Origin: Acanthochromis polyacanthus
Taxonomy: Eukaryota > Chordata > Actinopteri > Pomacentridae
Direction: 5' to 3'
Assembly (NCBI RefSeq): GCF_021347895.1
Contig: NC_067116.1
Span: 31,755,639 to 31,819,638 of the forward strand
DNA: 64,000 nucleotides
Shown here: in pieces, positions 1 to 10,400 of the stretch
Layout of the letters: every line of letters begins with the position of its first letter
Position numbering within the stretch: position 1 is the first letter of the stretch
The notes under the pieces: model-generated
Database searches by the model: none
What the model saw: the letters and a program-made list of their open reading frames with translations, nothing else
Told to the model about the DNA's origin: nothing
Made by a program: the position numbers and the translations under genes

Positions 1-686
1 ACGTGTCATGTGCCCTTTGTTATGCACACTGATGACAAAACCACACCATAAAGCATGCAGATGACACCACAGTGGGTCTCATAAGTTATAAAGAGGATGT
101 GAAACTTTTTGCAGACTGGTGCAATAATAAACAAATCTGATCCTGAATGTTAAAAAACTGAGGAGTGTGGAGATTGACTTCAGGAGAGATCAGCCAATGC
201 AGACTCTAATGTACATCAACTGCACTGCTGTGCAGATGGTTAAGGTCATCAAGTTTCTGGGGGTTCATGTAGCAGACAACACACCTCCTCTCTTATCAAA
301 AGGGCCCATCGGTGCCTACATTTCTTGTATTGCAGCTGAAGAGGGAACATCTTAGTCCATGAATCCTCACCACTTTCTTGAGAGGCATCATAGAAGGTGT
401 TTTGACCAGCACTGTCTCTGCCTGGTATGAAAACTGTAACGCCATAGATAGAAAGATGAGGTGGTGAGGTCAGCTGAAGGCTGAAGGGACTACTGGAGCC
501 ACCAATGAAGAGCACTGACTGTCCAAAGCCACCGGCATCATCAGTGAGTCCACTCACAACTGTCATCACCTGTTCACCCTCCTGCTCTTTGCCAAGAGAT
601 ACTACAGCCTGAGAAACAGAACTGCCAGGGTCAGCAAAAGCGTCTACCAAACTGCTAAAGAAAATGATGCACCACCCCAATACAGA
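1..686 (+). mobile_element. Decayed LINE ORF2 fragment (reverse transcriptase C-terminal part)
   Basis: This stretch is the 3' part of a non-LTR retrotransposon ORF2, broken by stops and frameshifts. Read across frames on the plus strand it gives recognisable pieces of the C-terminal part of fish LINE reverse transcriptases: IDFRRD and KFLGVHVADN near 170-280, then LTSTVSAWYENCNAIDRK near 395-455, then CHHLFTLLLFAKRYYSLRN near 565-625 followed by RTARVSKSVY. The order and spacing fit L2/Rex-type ORF2 proteins. It begins before the window. No intact frame survives, so it is inactive. Clade assignment is from memory of motif style. Confidence 0.7.
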
Positions 687-1055
687 GGGCTGCACAGTGG
701 AGTAAGCGGTTAGCACTTTCGCCTTACAATAAGAAGATCCCTGGTTCAAATCCTGGGGTGGGCCAGGGATCTTTCTCCATGGAGTTTGCATGTTCTCCCT
801 GTGCATGCGTGGGTTTTCTCTGGGCACTCCGCCTTCCTCCCACAGTCCAAAAATATGCTGAGGTTAATTGATTACTCTAAATTGTCCGTAGGTGTAAATG
901 TGAGTGTGATTGTTTGTCTGTATATGTAGCCCTGTGACAGACTGGCGACCTGTCCAGGGTGTCCCCTGCCTTCGCCCGAGTCAGCTAAGATAGGCTCCAA
1001 CACCCCCCGCGACCCTAGTGAGGATAAAGTGGTATATAGAGAATGGATGGATGGA
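687..1055 (+). mobile_element. SINE of the V-SINE/AFC type, tRNA-derived head
   Basis: Near full-length fish SINE. The head carries a tRNA-like A-box region (agcggttagcac) and a good B box (ggttcaaatcc at 743-753). The body has the widespread fish core (tggagtttgcatgttctccc, then cctcccacagtccaaaaa, then aattgtccgtaggtgtaaatg). The tail is ggataaa followed by short tggatggatgga repeats. A second, more diverged copy lies at 27008-27362. It appears inserted into the 3' part of the LINE remnant beside it. The family name (V-SINE superfamily, AFC-like) is from memory. Confidence 0.8.
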
Positions 1056-1419
1056 CCTCGATAAAGAAAATTCATTGTCCCTACAGTCATTTTAATCATT
1101 TTTACTCACATAGTTCAATATTTTTAAAAGATGTTTTGCATTGTTTTTAACTGCTATTTCATTCCGCTTTGCATCTTCTGATGAACACGTTAAATGACAG
1201 TCAAGGGGATCATGACTGTACTTGACTTGGAACAGAAACAGTGTTTCATTTTGTTGTTGCACTGGAAGAACTATGATAGGAAAACTATTTTACATGATGT
1301 TGTTGCACGAAGAAGCTGTTCCGGAGCAGCTTTACACTACAGAATATAGTACATTTGATACTATATTATATAGTATATATAGACTATATTCTATAGTCTA
1401 TATATTCTATAGTCCTTCA
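1056..1419. other. AT-rich sequence, possibly LINE 3' UTR, with short palindromes
   Basis: No gene seen. The segment probably continues the interrupted LINE 3' region. At about 1350-1415 there is a run of overlapping tatagtatatatagac/gtctatatattctatag inverted repeats that could extrude hairpins. No coding frame here has recognisable similarity. Confidence 0.4.
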
Positions 1420-1605
1420 AAAAAATCCTGGATCCAGACGGTGATCCGGATCACCTCCAAAATCTAATCGATTGTTACTTTTGCTCTTCCGGACATTCTG
1501 TAAAAATTAGGTGAAAATCTGTCCATGACTTTTTGAGTTATGCTGTTAACAGACAGACAGACAAACAGATGGCCTGGCGGAAGTCTGCGCTCTCCGAGTG
1601 CTTTT
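1420..1605 (+). mobile_element. Fish non-LTR 3' fragment (RTE-like tail region)
   Basis: Contains a sequence very common at retroelement 3' ends in fish: ccggatcacctccaaaatct, then gaaaatctgtccatgacttt followed by ttgagttatgctgttaacag, a run of cagacagacagacaaacag, and gcgctctccgagtgcttttc. I recognise this as a high-copy teleost non-LTR 3' segment, probably RTE-type. Both ends are approximate. Confidence 0.5.
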
Positions 1606-1704
1606 CTAGTTATTATTTTTGTTGTTGTATGTAAGCTACTGATCACTTGAATTGTCCTTGGGATAAATAAAGTATCTATCTATCTGCCTATCTATCTATC
1701 TATC
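1606..1704 (+). mobile_element. LINE 3' terminus with TATC-repeat tail
   Basis: Ends in gaattgtccttgggataaat then aaagtatctatctatc, the typical 3' end of a fish L2/Rex-like LINE, whose tail is a short tetranucleotide microsatellite. The (TATC)n tract at about 1672-1706 continues after the Tc1 insertion at 3333-3342. It may be the true end of the LINE that begins this window, now split by the SINE and the RTE-like piece. Confidence 0.5.
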
Positions 1705-1706
1705 TA

Positions 1707-1921
1707 CAGTGCCTTGCGAAAGTATTCAGCCCCTTTGAACTTTTCAACCTTTCGCCACATTTCAGGCTTCAAACATAAAGATATAAAATTTTAATTTTTT
1801 GTCAAGAATCAACAACAATTGGGACACAATCGTGAAGTGGAACGAAATTTATTGGATATTTTAAACTTTTTTAACAAATAAAAACCTGAAAAGTGGGGTG
1901 TGCGATATTATTCGGCCCCTT
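1707..1921 (+). repeat. Left terminal inverted repeat of the Tc1 element
   Basis: Pairs with the reverse complement of 3122-3332 with scattered mismatches. It includes the caacctttcgccacatttca block and the aaaacctgaaaagtgggg inner block. Confidence 0.9.
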
Positions 1922-2097
1922 TACTTTCAGTGCAGCAAACTCACTCCAGAAGTTCAGTGAGGATCTCTGAATGATCCAATGTTGTCCTAAATGACTGATG
2001 ATGATAAATGGAATCCACCTGTGTATAATCAAGTCTCCGTATAAATGCACCTGCTCTGTGATAGTCTCAGGGTTCTGTTTAAAGTCCAGAGAGCATC

Positions 2098-3115
2098 ATG
2101 AAGACCAAGGAACACACCAGGCAGGTCCCAGATACTGTTGTGGAGAAGTTTAAAGCCGGATTTGGATACAAAAAGATTTCCCAAGCTTTAAACATCTCAA
2201 GGAGCACTGTGCAAGCAATCATATTGAAATGGAAGGAGCGTCAGACCACTGCAAATCTACCAAGACCCGGCCGCCCCTCTAAACTTTCACCTGGAACAAG
2301 GAGAAGACTGATCAGAGATGCAGCCAAGAGGCCCATGATCACTCTGGAAGAACTGCAGAGATCTACAGCTGAGGTGGGAGAGTCTGTCCATAGGACAACA
2401 ATCAGTCGTACACTGCACAAATCTGGCCTTTATGGAAGAGTGGCAAGAAGAAAGCCATTTCTCAAAGATATCCATAAAAAGTCTCGTTTGAAGTTTGCCA
2501 CAAGCCACCTGGGAGACACACCAAACATGTGGAAGAAGGTGCTCTGGTCAGATGAAACCAAAATCAAACTTTTTGGCCACAATGCAAAATGATATGTTTG
2601 GCGTAAAAGCAACACAGCTCATCACCCTGAACACACCATCCCCACTGTCAAACATGGTGGTGGCAGCCTCATGGTTTGGGCCTGCTTTTCTTCAGCAGGG
2701 ACAGGGAAGATGGTTAAAATTGATGGGAAGATGAATGGAGCCAAATACAGGACCATTCTGGAAGAAAACCTGTTGGAGTCTGCAAAAGACCTGAGACTGG
2801 GACGGAGATTTATCTTCCAACAGGACAATGATCCAAAACATAAAGCCAAATCTACAATGGAATGGTTCACAAATAAACGTATCCAGGTGTTAGAATGGCC
2901 AAGTCAAAGTCCAGACCTGAATCCAATCCAGAATCTGTGGGCAGAGCTGAAGACTGCTGTTCACAAACGCTCTCCATCCAACCTCACTGAGCTCCAGCTG
3001 TTTTGCAAGGAAGAATGGGCAAGAATTTCAGTCTCTGGATGTGCAAAACTGATAGACATACCCCAAGCGACTTGCAGCTGTAATTGCAGCAAAAGGTGGC
3101 GCTACAAAGTATTAA
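2098..3115 (+). pseudogene. Tc1-family transposase, inactivated
   Basis: A Tc1-type DD34E transposase of about 338 codons. The N-terminal paired helix-turn-helix DNA-binding region (codons about 10-120) includes VPDTVVEKFKAGFGYKKISQ and a GRPSKLS linker. The catalytic core begins at WSDETK (D152) and continues with FQQDNDPKH (D243). Three lesions are visible. An in-frame TGA at 2590-2592 (codon 165) lies where relatives have arginine, consistent with CGA-to-TGA decay. The third catalytic residue reads Q in NPIQNLW (codon 278), where the family has E. A net two-base loss near 3050 shifts the last 20 or so codons; the ancestral frame would have ended at 3113-3115. All were judged against family memory, not an alignment. 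Confidence 0.9.
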
Positions 3116-3121
3116 TGCAAG

Positions 3122-3332
3122 GGGGGCGAATAGTATTGCACGCCCCACTTTTCAGGTTTTTATTTGTTAAAGTTTAAAATATCCAATAAATTTCGTCCCA
3201 CTTCACGATGGTGTCCCACTTGTTGTTGATTCTTGACAAAAAATTAAAATTTTATATCTTTATGTTTGAAGCCTGAAATGTGGCAAAAGGTTGAAAAGTT
3301 CAAGGGGGCCGAATACTTTCATAAAGGCACTG
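3122..3332 (-). repeat. Right terminal inverted repeat of the Tc1 element
   Basis: Inverted partner of 1707-1921, ending aaggcactg before the TA at 3333-3334. Confidence 0.9.
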
Positions 3333-3342
3333 TATATCTATC

Positions 3343-3689
3343 GCGCTTGAAAGGCAGTGTTGTGTTTAGTCAGCAGCATGTGTAAAAATGTCTTCTCTGA
3401 GCATTTTGTGGTTGCAACGGAGTTTAAAATTGTTTGATTATTTATAATTTTGTTTTCCATATATTGCAGTAATTTGTATTTAACTGTATCACTCATTTTG
3501 ACTAACACGTAGATGTATCAGTCTAGAGGAACATTATTTTGTATTATTACCTTTTGTCTCGGTTAGTGCTTCAACTTTCTTTACTTTGTGCCACCTTAAC
3601 ACAGCTGTACAACTGCAGCTACATTTTAAGGTGGACTTTTATATTCAGTCAGGCTTTACTTACATCGCGCCAAATCACAACATATCGTC
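3343..3689. other. Upstream flank of ryk, nothing recognised
   Basis: AT-rich spacer between the Tc1 element and the GC-richer ryk leader. No coding frame, RNA gene or repeat is recognised here. Confidence 0.5.
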
Positions 3690-3827
3690 CAGTTGTGGAG
3701 ATATTTCCGACGGCACCTGAAGGCGTCACCGTGCTCCCTGAGCGGAGCAGTGAGCCCCCCGCTCCGTCCTCCTCCTGCTCCGACTGAAAACCGAGAGAGT
3801 GAAGGAAAAGGAGTCGCAGGACGGACT

Positions 3828-3872
3828 ATGGAGGGAGAAAGCTGGATCTCGGAGCTAGTTTTGCAGCTGTAG
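3828..3872 (+). promoter_or_regulatory. Upstream ORF 1 in the ryk leader
   Basis: A 14-codon uORF (MEGESWISELVLQL) if transcription starts upstream of it. Three minimal start-stop pairs follow (ATGTGA near 3921, ATGTAA near 3954, ATGTGA near 3970), which would be expected to hold back scanning ribosomes. Confidence 0.4.
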
Positions 3873-4021
3873 GGCGCTTTTTCAAACTTTTGTGTTCGCC
3901 CGAAGAAGTCGAAGTGGCTTCAATGTGAAGAAAACCAGCGGATACTTAACGTGGATGTAAACCGTCGTAAATGTGAACATTCAAACAGGCTGTGACTGCG
4001 GACGGTTAGCAAACCCGACCG

Positions 4022-4045
4022 AAGTTAGCCCGCTCCGGCTAACTT
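4022..4045. repeat. Perfect 9-bp hairpin in the ryk leader
   Basis: aagttagcc at 4022-4030 pairs exactly with ggctaactt at 4037-4045 across a six-base loop. It could form a stem in the 5' UTR, or be a palindromic protein site in the promoter. Confidence 0.6.
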
Positions 4046-4159
4046 AGCTGCTGCTGCTAGCAAAGGAGGAAAACAAAACAAAACAAAACAAAAACAACAA
4101 CAACAACAGGCTGGTTGGGGGGGGGAAAGGAGTTAAAGGTGACGCTGAAGTAACCAGTA

Positions 4160-4195
4160 ATGTTTCCTCCCGGGATTAACCTGAGATACGGATGA
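4160..4195 (+). promoter_or_regulatory. Upstream ORF 2, stop overlapping an in-frame ryk ATG
   Basis: An 11-codon frame (MFPPGINLRYG) whose TGA overlaps the first in-frame ryk ATG (4192) as ATGA. That ATG has a poor context (c at -3, a at +4). The next in-frame ATG, 4240, sits in gccgctgccATGg, a near-ideal Kozak context, and is taken as the main start. Confidence 0.45.
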
Positions 4196-4239
4196 GAAAG
4201 AAACTGGCGAGAACAACAGCGAGCCCGACGACCGCTGCC

Positions 4240-4453
4240 ATGGTGGGGTTGATCCGCGGCTCCGGCAACCCGACTCGGTCCCGAGGCTGCTCCCACTCGG
4301 TGCTGTGGAGGCTCGGGGGCTTCTTCTTTCTGCTGCTGCTAGAAGGGGCCGGCTGCCTGGCCAACCCCAGCAGTCCTTCAGGCGTCAATAACAACAACAA
4401 CAGCCCCAGTGTCAACATATACATGAGTGTGGAGGAGGTGAAGAAGCTTCTGG
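4240..4453 (+). CDS. ryk: ryk exon 1 (signal peptide, start of ectodomain)
   Basis: Encodes the start, a hydrophobic FFFLLLLEGAG signal core and the first WIF strand (NIYMSVEEVKKLLG). Ends in phase 1 before gtaagg. An asparagine run (NNNNN) just before the WIF domain comes from an AAC repeat. Intron 1 after it is 17.9 kb. Confidence 0.93.
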
Positions 4454-7400
4454 GTAAGGAGGCCTGCATGGAGAGACAGCTGTCTCTAAACTTTCTGATC
4501 AGTCTGTCTGTATGTGTGTCTGTATGTGTTGAGATGCAATTGTGACTGGGCCCCCTCATGTCTTTACTTTTACTTACAACACTGCATTAAACTCTGGTTA
4601 ATATTTTAACTGTAGGTCATTGCAACAACTTGGTTTTATTAATGAGCCATAGTGCAGCAAACAGAGTGGGTCAGTCACAGTTGGGTTCCCGTTGATTCAT
4701 AGAAGAGCATTAACTTTGATCCAGAGTGGCTCAAAGTATCCATAAACACAGCAGAAATACATTAAATAGACTGTATTGTTAATCTGAAGTGCAAATCTTA
4801 TGGTGAGTCCACAGTAATGTCAGCCTGATATGAAATAAAGGAGTAATTCAGAGATTTAAGAAAGAATAATGCCGATGTGTGGGTTTGAAGTTTCTAAGAG
4901 TCTGTTTAATCTGAAGAAAAGTCCTCCTCACTCATTAAAGTAATATATTTTGTCTTAGGTGCTGTCGCTAAACAACACTAGTAATATACAACAATGACAA
5001 AATACTGTAAACATTACCCAGATATATGTCAAGACAGATAGCTAATAAATCTGTAAATATCATAAGATATTAGGGATAAATTTAGGAGTTAAATTCACTT
5101 ATTTTATAAAACAGTAAAGGTCAGTTTTCCTGCTTTTTCTAGCAGCCCATGGTTATCATCAGTGATTGGAGATATTCAAATGTTTTTGAGAGTTAACTGA
5201 AACACATACCTGCTGAGACAGTGAGCTGCAGCTGAAAACTGTGCACAACACTACTGAAGTTAATATTAGGTCAAATTTATATTATTCAAGTGGCAATTTT
5301 CATGTCAGCCTGTGGTATCTAAGTTACCAATCAGAAAATCATACATGATGTCTAACGGTGATGATGATTATTGTCCTCAATTAGTCTCCTAGTTGTATGG
5401 GATATAAAATATAAGAAAATGGTCAAAAATGTGGATCAGTGAGGTCAAGATGACATTCTCAAATGTCTTGAATTGTCCACAACCCAAAGATCTTCAGTTA
5501 GAGGAGGAAAGAAACCAGAAAATGTTGAAGAAACTGAAATCAGAGAATCTAGACTTAATTTTTAGATTTCAGACATGGTTACTAATTAATTTAATTGTTG
5601 ACAACCAATTGATTCATGTTTGTAGGTCTAATTGTAAGTCATTGTTAGTAAATTATGCATGTTGTTTTTTGTTTATAGAGCTATATGTAATTTGACTCTT
5701 TAAAGGGAGAACATCATGATTAATAAAACAGGAGGTTTCTATCTGGGCCTGTTAGATACTAATTTATGTTATACTAATTTTTCTAATTCCTCAAACTGAT
5801 TAATTGATTATCAAAATAGTCGGTGATAAGCTTGATAGAGTTTGAGCTCTGGGTCCGTTGGGAAAGACACTGAATCCCAAGTTCCTCCCAACGGCAGGAA
5901 AACAGCTTGCAGAGGGCGTTAGTGTGTGAGAGTGTGTGTGAATGAGAAACACATTGTAAAGTGCTTTGTAGAAACTAGCCAAGGTTTAAAAGCACTATGT
6001 GAGTGTAAACCATTTACTATTTAGCTCTAATGGCTGGTAATGCACACTTTGATGACCTCCTACTTGGGGAACAATATACTTGTAGGTGGAATCAGGAATA
6101 TGTGTTGTAGGCAGACTGAGGTCAGTGCACCCTAAATATACCCTTTAAAGTAAATATTGTTTCACTATTAAACTATTTTTACCCATATATGGTGAGGCAA
6201 GGAAAATAATAATGCACTACATACATGCAAGTTTTCATATAAATTATCAGTCAGAGCTTAGGATACTATTTATCTGGACCTGTTCTGCACCACCAGGTTT
6301 AAAAACAAAAGCAAACTTTAAGTCTCCACCTTGAATCTGCAGTGAGATTACCCAGCAGTCTCAGCTTCCTCCAGCATGTTTAATTCCTGAAGTTGCCGCT
6401 GCATCATGGAAGTTTCTGTCCACACATACTTTTAGCTGCACACACGTAGTTGTCAAACATTGAGATTTCTCCATACGACCAGATGAGGTTTCAGGCGGAC
6501 CGCAAGAGAGGCCCTGGTCTGGCAACAGAAGATTAACTATAGCGTGATGGAGAACACGAGGAACCAAAAGGGACAGACTCAGTCTACGGTCTAACACCAG
6601 TCAGATTATAGAGAGCAGGGATGCTTTATGGACAGCACAACAAGCGATTCTGTGGTGCTCCTGTCAAAATATGTTTCCCTGTTTACATATTTTAAAGTAT
6701 TCCACAACCAGCTGAAAATATCCGATAATTTTAACCAAGTATTTACATAAATGCGATCCTTGTAATTGAGTTTAACATCAGAGAGTCTGAACATAGTCAA
6801 AAATAAACCAGCATTTCTGTTTGTTGGCTGGCAGCAGTATGAATACCTCTGCATATGTATGGCATGAGGAAGTTAGCAAACAAAACTTCCTGTTGAAAAC
6901 CTGCACCCAACTGGGAACAAAATCATTTTGCTGACTCTTACTGAATCTTGCCTGCTGCAAAAATGCTGATGGCACTGCAAGATGATGACATATATATTTC
7001 AAGTTAATGTGCAAAGTTGCCACATGGGCTTCCTGCCGCCACGAAGACACAAGACACTCACACTTCTACCCCTTCATTAGGCTGTGCAGTGGCACTGAAA
7101 CGGTAAATGACTAGTTTCAAAGTGCACCCTCAACACATCTTCAGTAAACCCTAAATTAACAGCTTCATGACCAATCCACTGCCTGCCTTAATCTTGAAAT
7201 GGAAATATTTTTGAACATTAACAGCCAGTGTAGCAAGGAAGTGTAGACTAACAGAAGCTGAAATGTCATGTAAAGCAACAACATTCTGACTATTTTGCAA
7301 AATTGTCACGTTTTTCTTTGTGCACAATGTCGCTAAAACACTTAATACGGTTCAAATCATGCATAAGACACAACTTTATACATTCTCTGCAGCTGCTTCA

Positions 7401-10400
7401 TACATCAGGACGACAGTATCAGTCCACTGGACCAAACCGGCCTTCCTGAAGCTCAATTTATGGACACTAAACCACAAATATCCCTTACTACTTGTGGTTT
7501 TAAAATGTATGGTTTCGTCACTTCCTGCTTTCTGCTATTCCTGGTGACACATCAGAAAAACGTTCTCTTTGCAATCCAAGGCTGAAAATCTTCGAGGTTA
7601 TTTTCTGATTTAAATGGATATTAAATAACATCCACTGTTGGGCCAGTAGCAGTCGCACAGATTTAAGCAAAAGACACGTTAGAGCTGCAACGATTAACTA
7701 TGCAGTCAAATAGTTAGATTCTAGCCTCTTAAATTAGTTTTTCTCCTCTGTTTATAGTGAAGTAAATACATCTTTGGGTTGTGGACAAAACAAGACATTT
7801 GTCATGTTCGTCTTTGAGAAATGCTGATTGACATTTTTCACTATTTTCAGACATTTTATAGACTTAACAGCTAATTTATGAATCAAAAAAATATCCTTAT
7901 TTGGGGTCCTAATGTCAGTGTTGCATTTTAATCCTGATAATCCCAGCTCTGTAATCACACAACCATCTTAATGATGTAAATAAGCCACATCAATAGATCT
8001 TTTCCATGTAAGGCTCTATGACCCATCACAGTAGGAACAGCAGAGGTGTAAATAATAAAATGAATGATGGCTAGACTCTGTTTAGCACCCAAGGGTCCTG
8101 GTGTTGTGCATATTGGATCACTGTCATGGCTCACTGAGACACTTAAAGATATCAGAGCCACTGTTCATGTCATAAACAACCCCTGGGCTTTTTGAACTAT
8201 GACAAATGTTTCATGAGGACAAGGAGAGCTTGGACTGGAGCTGTTCTTAATCCATGTTGGGCTGAATGATTCAATCGGCTTCCAGGGTAACAGGACTATA
8301 GAACACATTATTAGCAATGTCTTCAAAAGCTGTTAGAAGTGAACCAATGTTTTTATTGTCTCTTATTTTATCACTAAGATTTAGTCAGGTGTTTGAAAAG
8401 TGAGAGGGGATTTGGTCTTTCTACTTCTTCATCTAGATAAACAACATACCTGATTTTCCCACATCACATGCAACAGCTAGCACTAAAACACATCAAGTGA
8501 TTGTTTCAAGAACATCATGTTAAAGAGCCTTAATTGTTACCTGCAATAATTTGTGAAACAGCATGGTTGTCAGATATGAGAGCATTTTATTACAGATGTG
8601 ACAGACTATTACCTGAAATAGATGCTCATGTAGCGGATAACAAAACCACAGTTTAATGTTGTTAATATATCTGACAGATATTGAGTATTATCAAGTATAC
8701 CACAGATATAGTATTATACAGTACTCAGAGCAAAGGGTTTATCTGTTGTATCACAGTGCAAATCACATTTAGACCTGGAGTTTTAATAGTTGGATTATAG
8801 TACTGTTTAATTGGTCAATAAAATTGGAGATATTTTCATCCCATTTTATTCAGTCTTATGCATGATACAGGTTTGTACGGCTGCACAGTTATTTGAATCT
8901 TAGTCATGGTATCCATTTTGGTTCATAATTTAGTGTCTGCAATATTGAGGTTTAAAATGCTTTGCTCTTAGAAAACTCTGCTCATAGTAATCTGCCCATG
9001 TGTATGAAGTCTCTTGGTTTCCCCTTGAATAAATCTGACTTTTGAATAAGTTATTTCACTATTCTCAAACTAAATCACACAACTGTGCTGCAGTAACTGA
9101 GTGGAGAGTTCTCTGTGCACAGCCATCTAATTAATTTCTACCACAGCCTGCATGTGAAGCATTTAATGGAACTTCAGTAATTTGTACTGTCTATTGATAA
9201 ACAGGTCTTTACTATGCCAGGTACTATAGGTATGTTTTATTTATATTTTGCCTGTAGGAGATGCCCTGAATTCAGATGGAGATTGTTTTAAGGCTTATTT
9301 TGATGCAAAAATGATCAAGAATGTAGCCACAACGTGTAGGTGAAACCAATGCTCTGTCTATCAAATCTAAAAGTACGTTAGAAATCATTTGTCCCAAAAA
9401 TCAATGAATAATTGTGATAAACAATCTTGAAAATCATTTTGGCCGCAACCACACAGAGCTACAGGTTAGTGATGCCACACTGATGAGTACATTTATGTGC
9501 TTCTACTATTTTTGCTGTTGCCACAGGGGATCTTCTGGTATTTTATATGTTTTACTGTATGGTGATTAAATTTTATTTTCACACGAAGCTTTCAGATGTT
9601 ATAAGAATAGGTAACTCCACCCTGTCAGTAGTCTTTCTATGGTCTCTCTGCTTTAAAAGCAGATGGACTGTCTTTTAAAGACTGTTTTCATTTTGATAAC
9701 TTTACCAAACCTCCTGACTCTCCAGGGGTTGGTAAGGAACAGGAAAACGTCATGCATGAACTGAAACAGGCTTTTGCGTACACAGTGTGTTAGTCTGTGG
9801 TTGTCAAGTGCATAAGCAGGCAGCATCTCTGATTGTTTCTGCATATGACTAATGAGTAGTTAACTGTCTGTCTCAAGAATCCCCATGCATTCCTACCCTC
9901 AGCTCCCAGATCAGCTCTGTCTCGAGACTTGCATAATGAGATTGAGTTGTGTTGCAGCTGTGCAGCTCAAATTCAATTAGTGTAGCCGGGCTTAAGACCA
10001 AGGATTTGTTCAGAATGCTTAAAAGTCACTGAAAGCTTTTCTTTTTTCAAAACATGCCAAATGGTGTGGAATGTAATGAGGATCCACAAATTTTAAAGCA
10101 CACAGGTAATAAATCAGATCTTTAAGAAATTACATTTACAGTAAGAGGAGAAAGTGTTAGGTCTGGTCAGGACACAACAGAGAGAGGACAGAGGGGAGGA
10201 TCAGTTATTTGAGTAATTGTTTTGTCTTTAACACACCAACAACTGTGAAACAGGTCTACATAGGATCCCCAAGATCGAAAAGTAATATCATGAAAAGCTT
10301 TGTTTTGTCTAAAACTCAACTACATTCAGTTTACAAGTGCACCATCCGGTTTTAAATGTCAGTGTTTACAGTGAAGGTTTTAAGTCTCCAACAGGTGTCC

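Larger units (their letters stand above)
1707..3332 (+). mobile_element. Tc1-like DNA transposon, full length but inactive
   Basis: Complete 1,626-base Tc1/mariner-superfamily element. The ends are cagtgcctt... and ...aaggcactg, flanked on both sides by TA (1705-1706 and 3333-3334), the usual Tc1 target duplication. The terminal inverted repeats are long, about 210 bases (1707-1921 and 3122-3332), and only slightly diverged. The insertion split a TATC microsatellite. The internal transposase frame is broken (separate entry), so the copy could move only if transposase came from elsewhere. Confidence 0.95.
3690..4239 (+). promoter_or_regulatory. ryk promoter region and 5' leader
   Basis: Composition changes sharply from AT-rich to CpG-containing sequence at about 3700 and stays so to the end of exon 1. 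No convincing TATA box is seen, as expected for a broadly expressed CpG-type promoter. The transcription start cannot be fixed. The presumed leader includes an (AAAAC)n/(AAC)n purine-rich stretch at 4069-4108, a G9 run, a 9-base hairpin at 4022-4045 and several upstream ORFs. Confidence 0.6.

Noticed and set aside
687..770. Possible tRNA gene
   Set aside because: A and B boxes are present but no cloverleaf or acceptor stem follows; it is the tRNA-derived head of a SINE.
249..827. 192-codon open frame on the minus strand
   Set aside because: It runs antisense to the LINE remnant and into the SINE; no protein similarity, and its codons reflect the repeat on the other strand.
4176..4559. 127-codon minus-strand frame over ryk exon 1
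   Set aside because: Shadow of the GC-rich signal-peptide exon; no similarity and no splice context.
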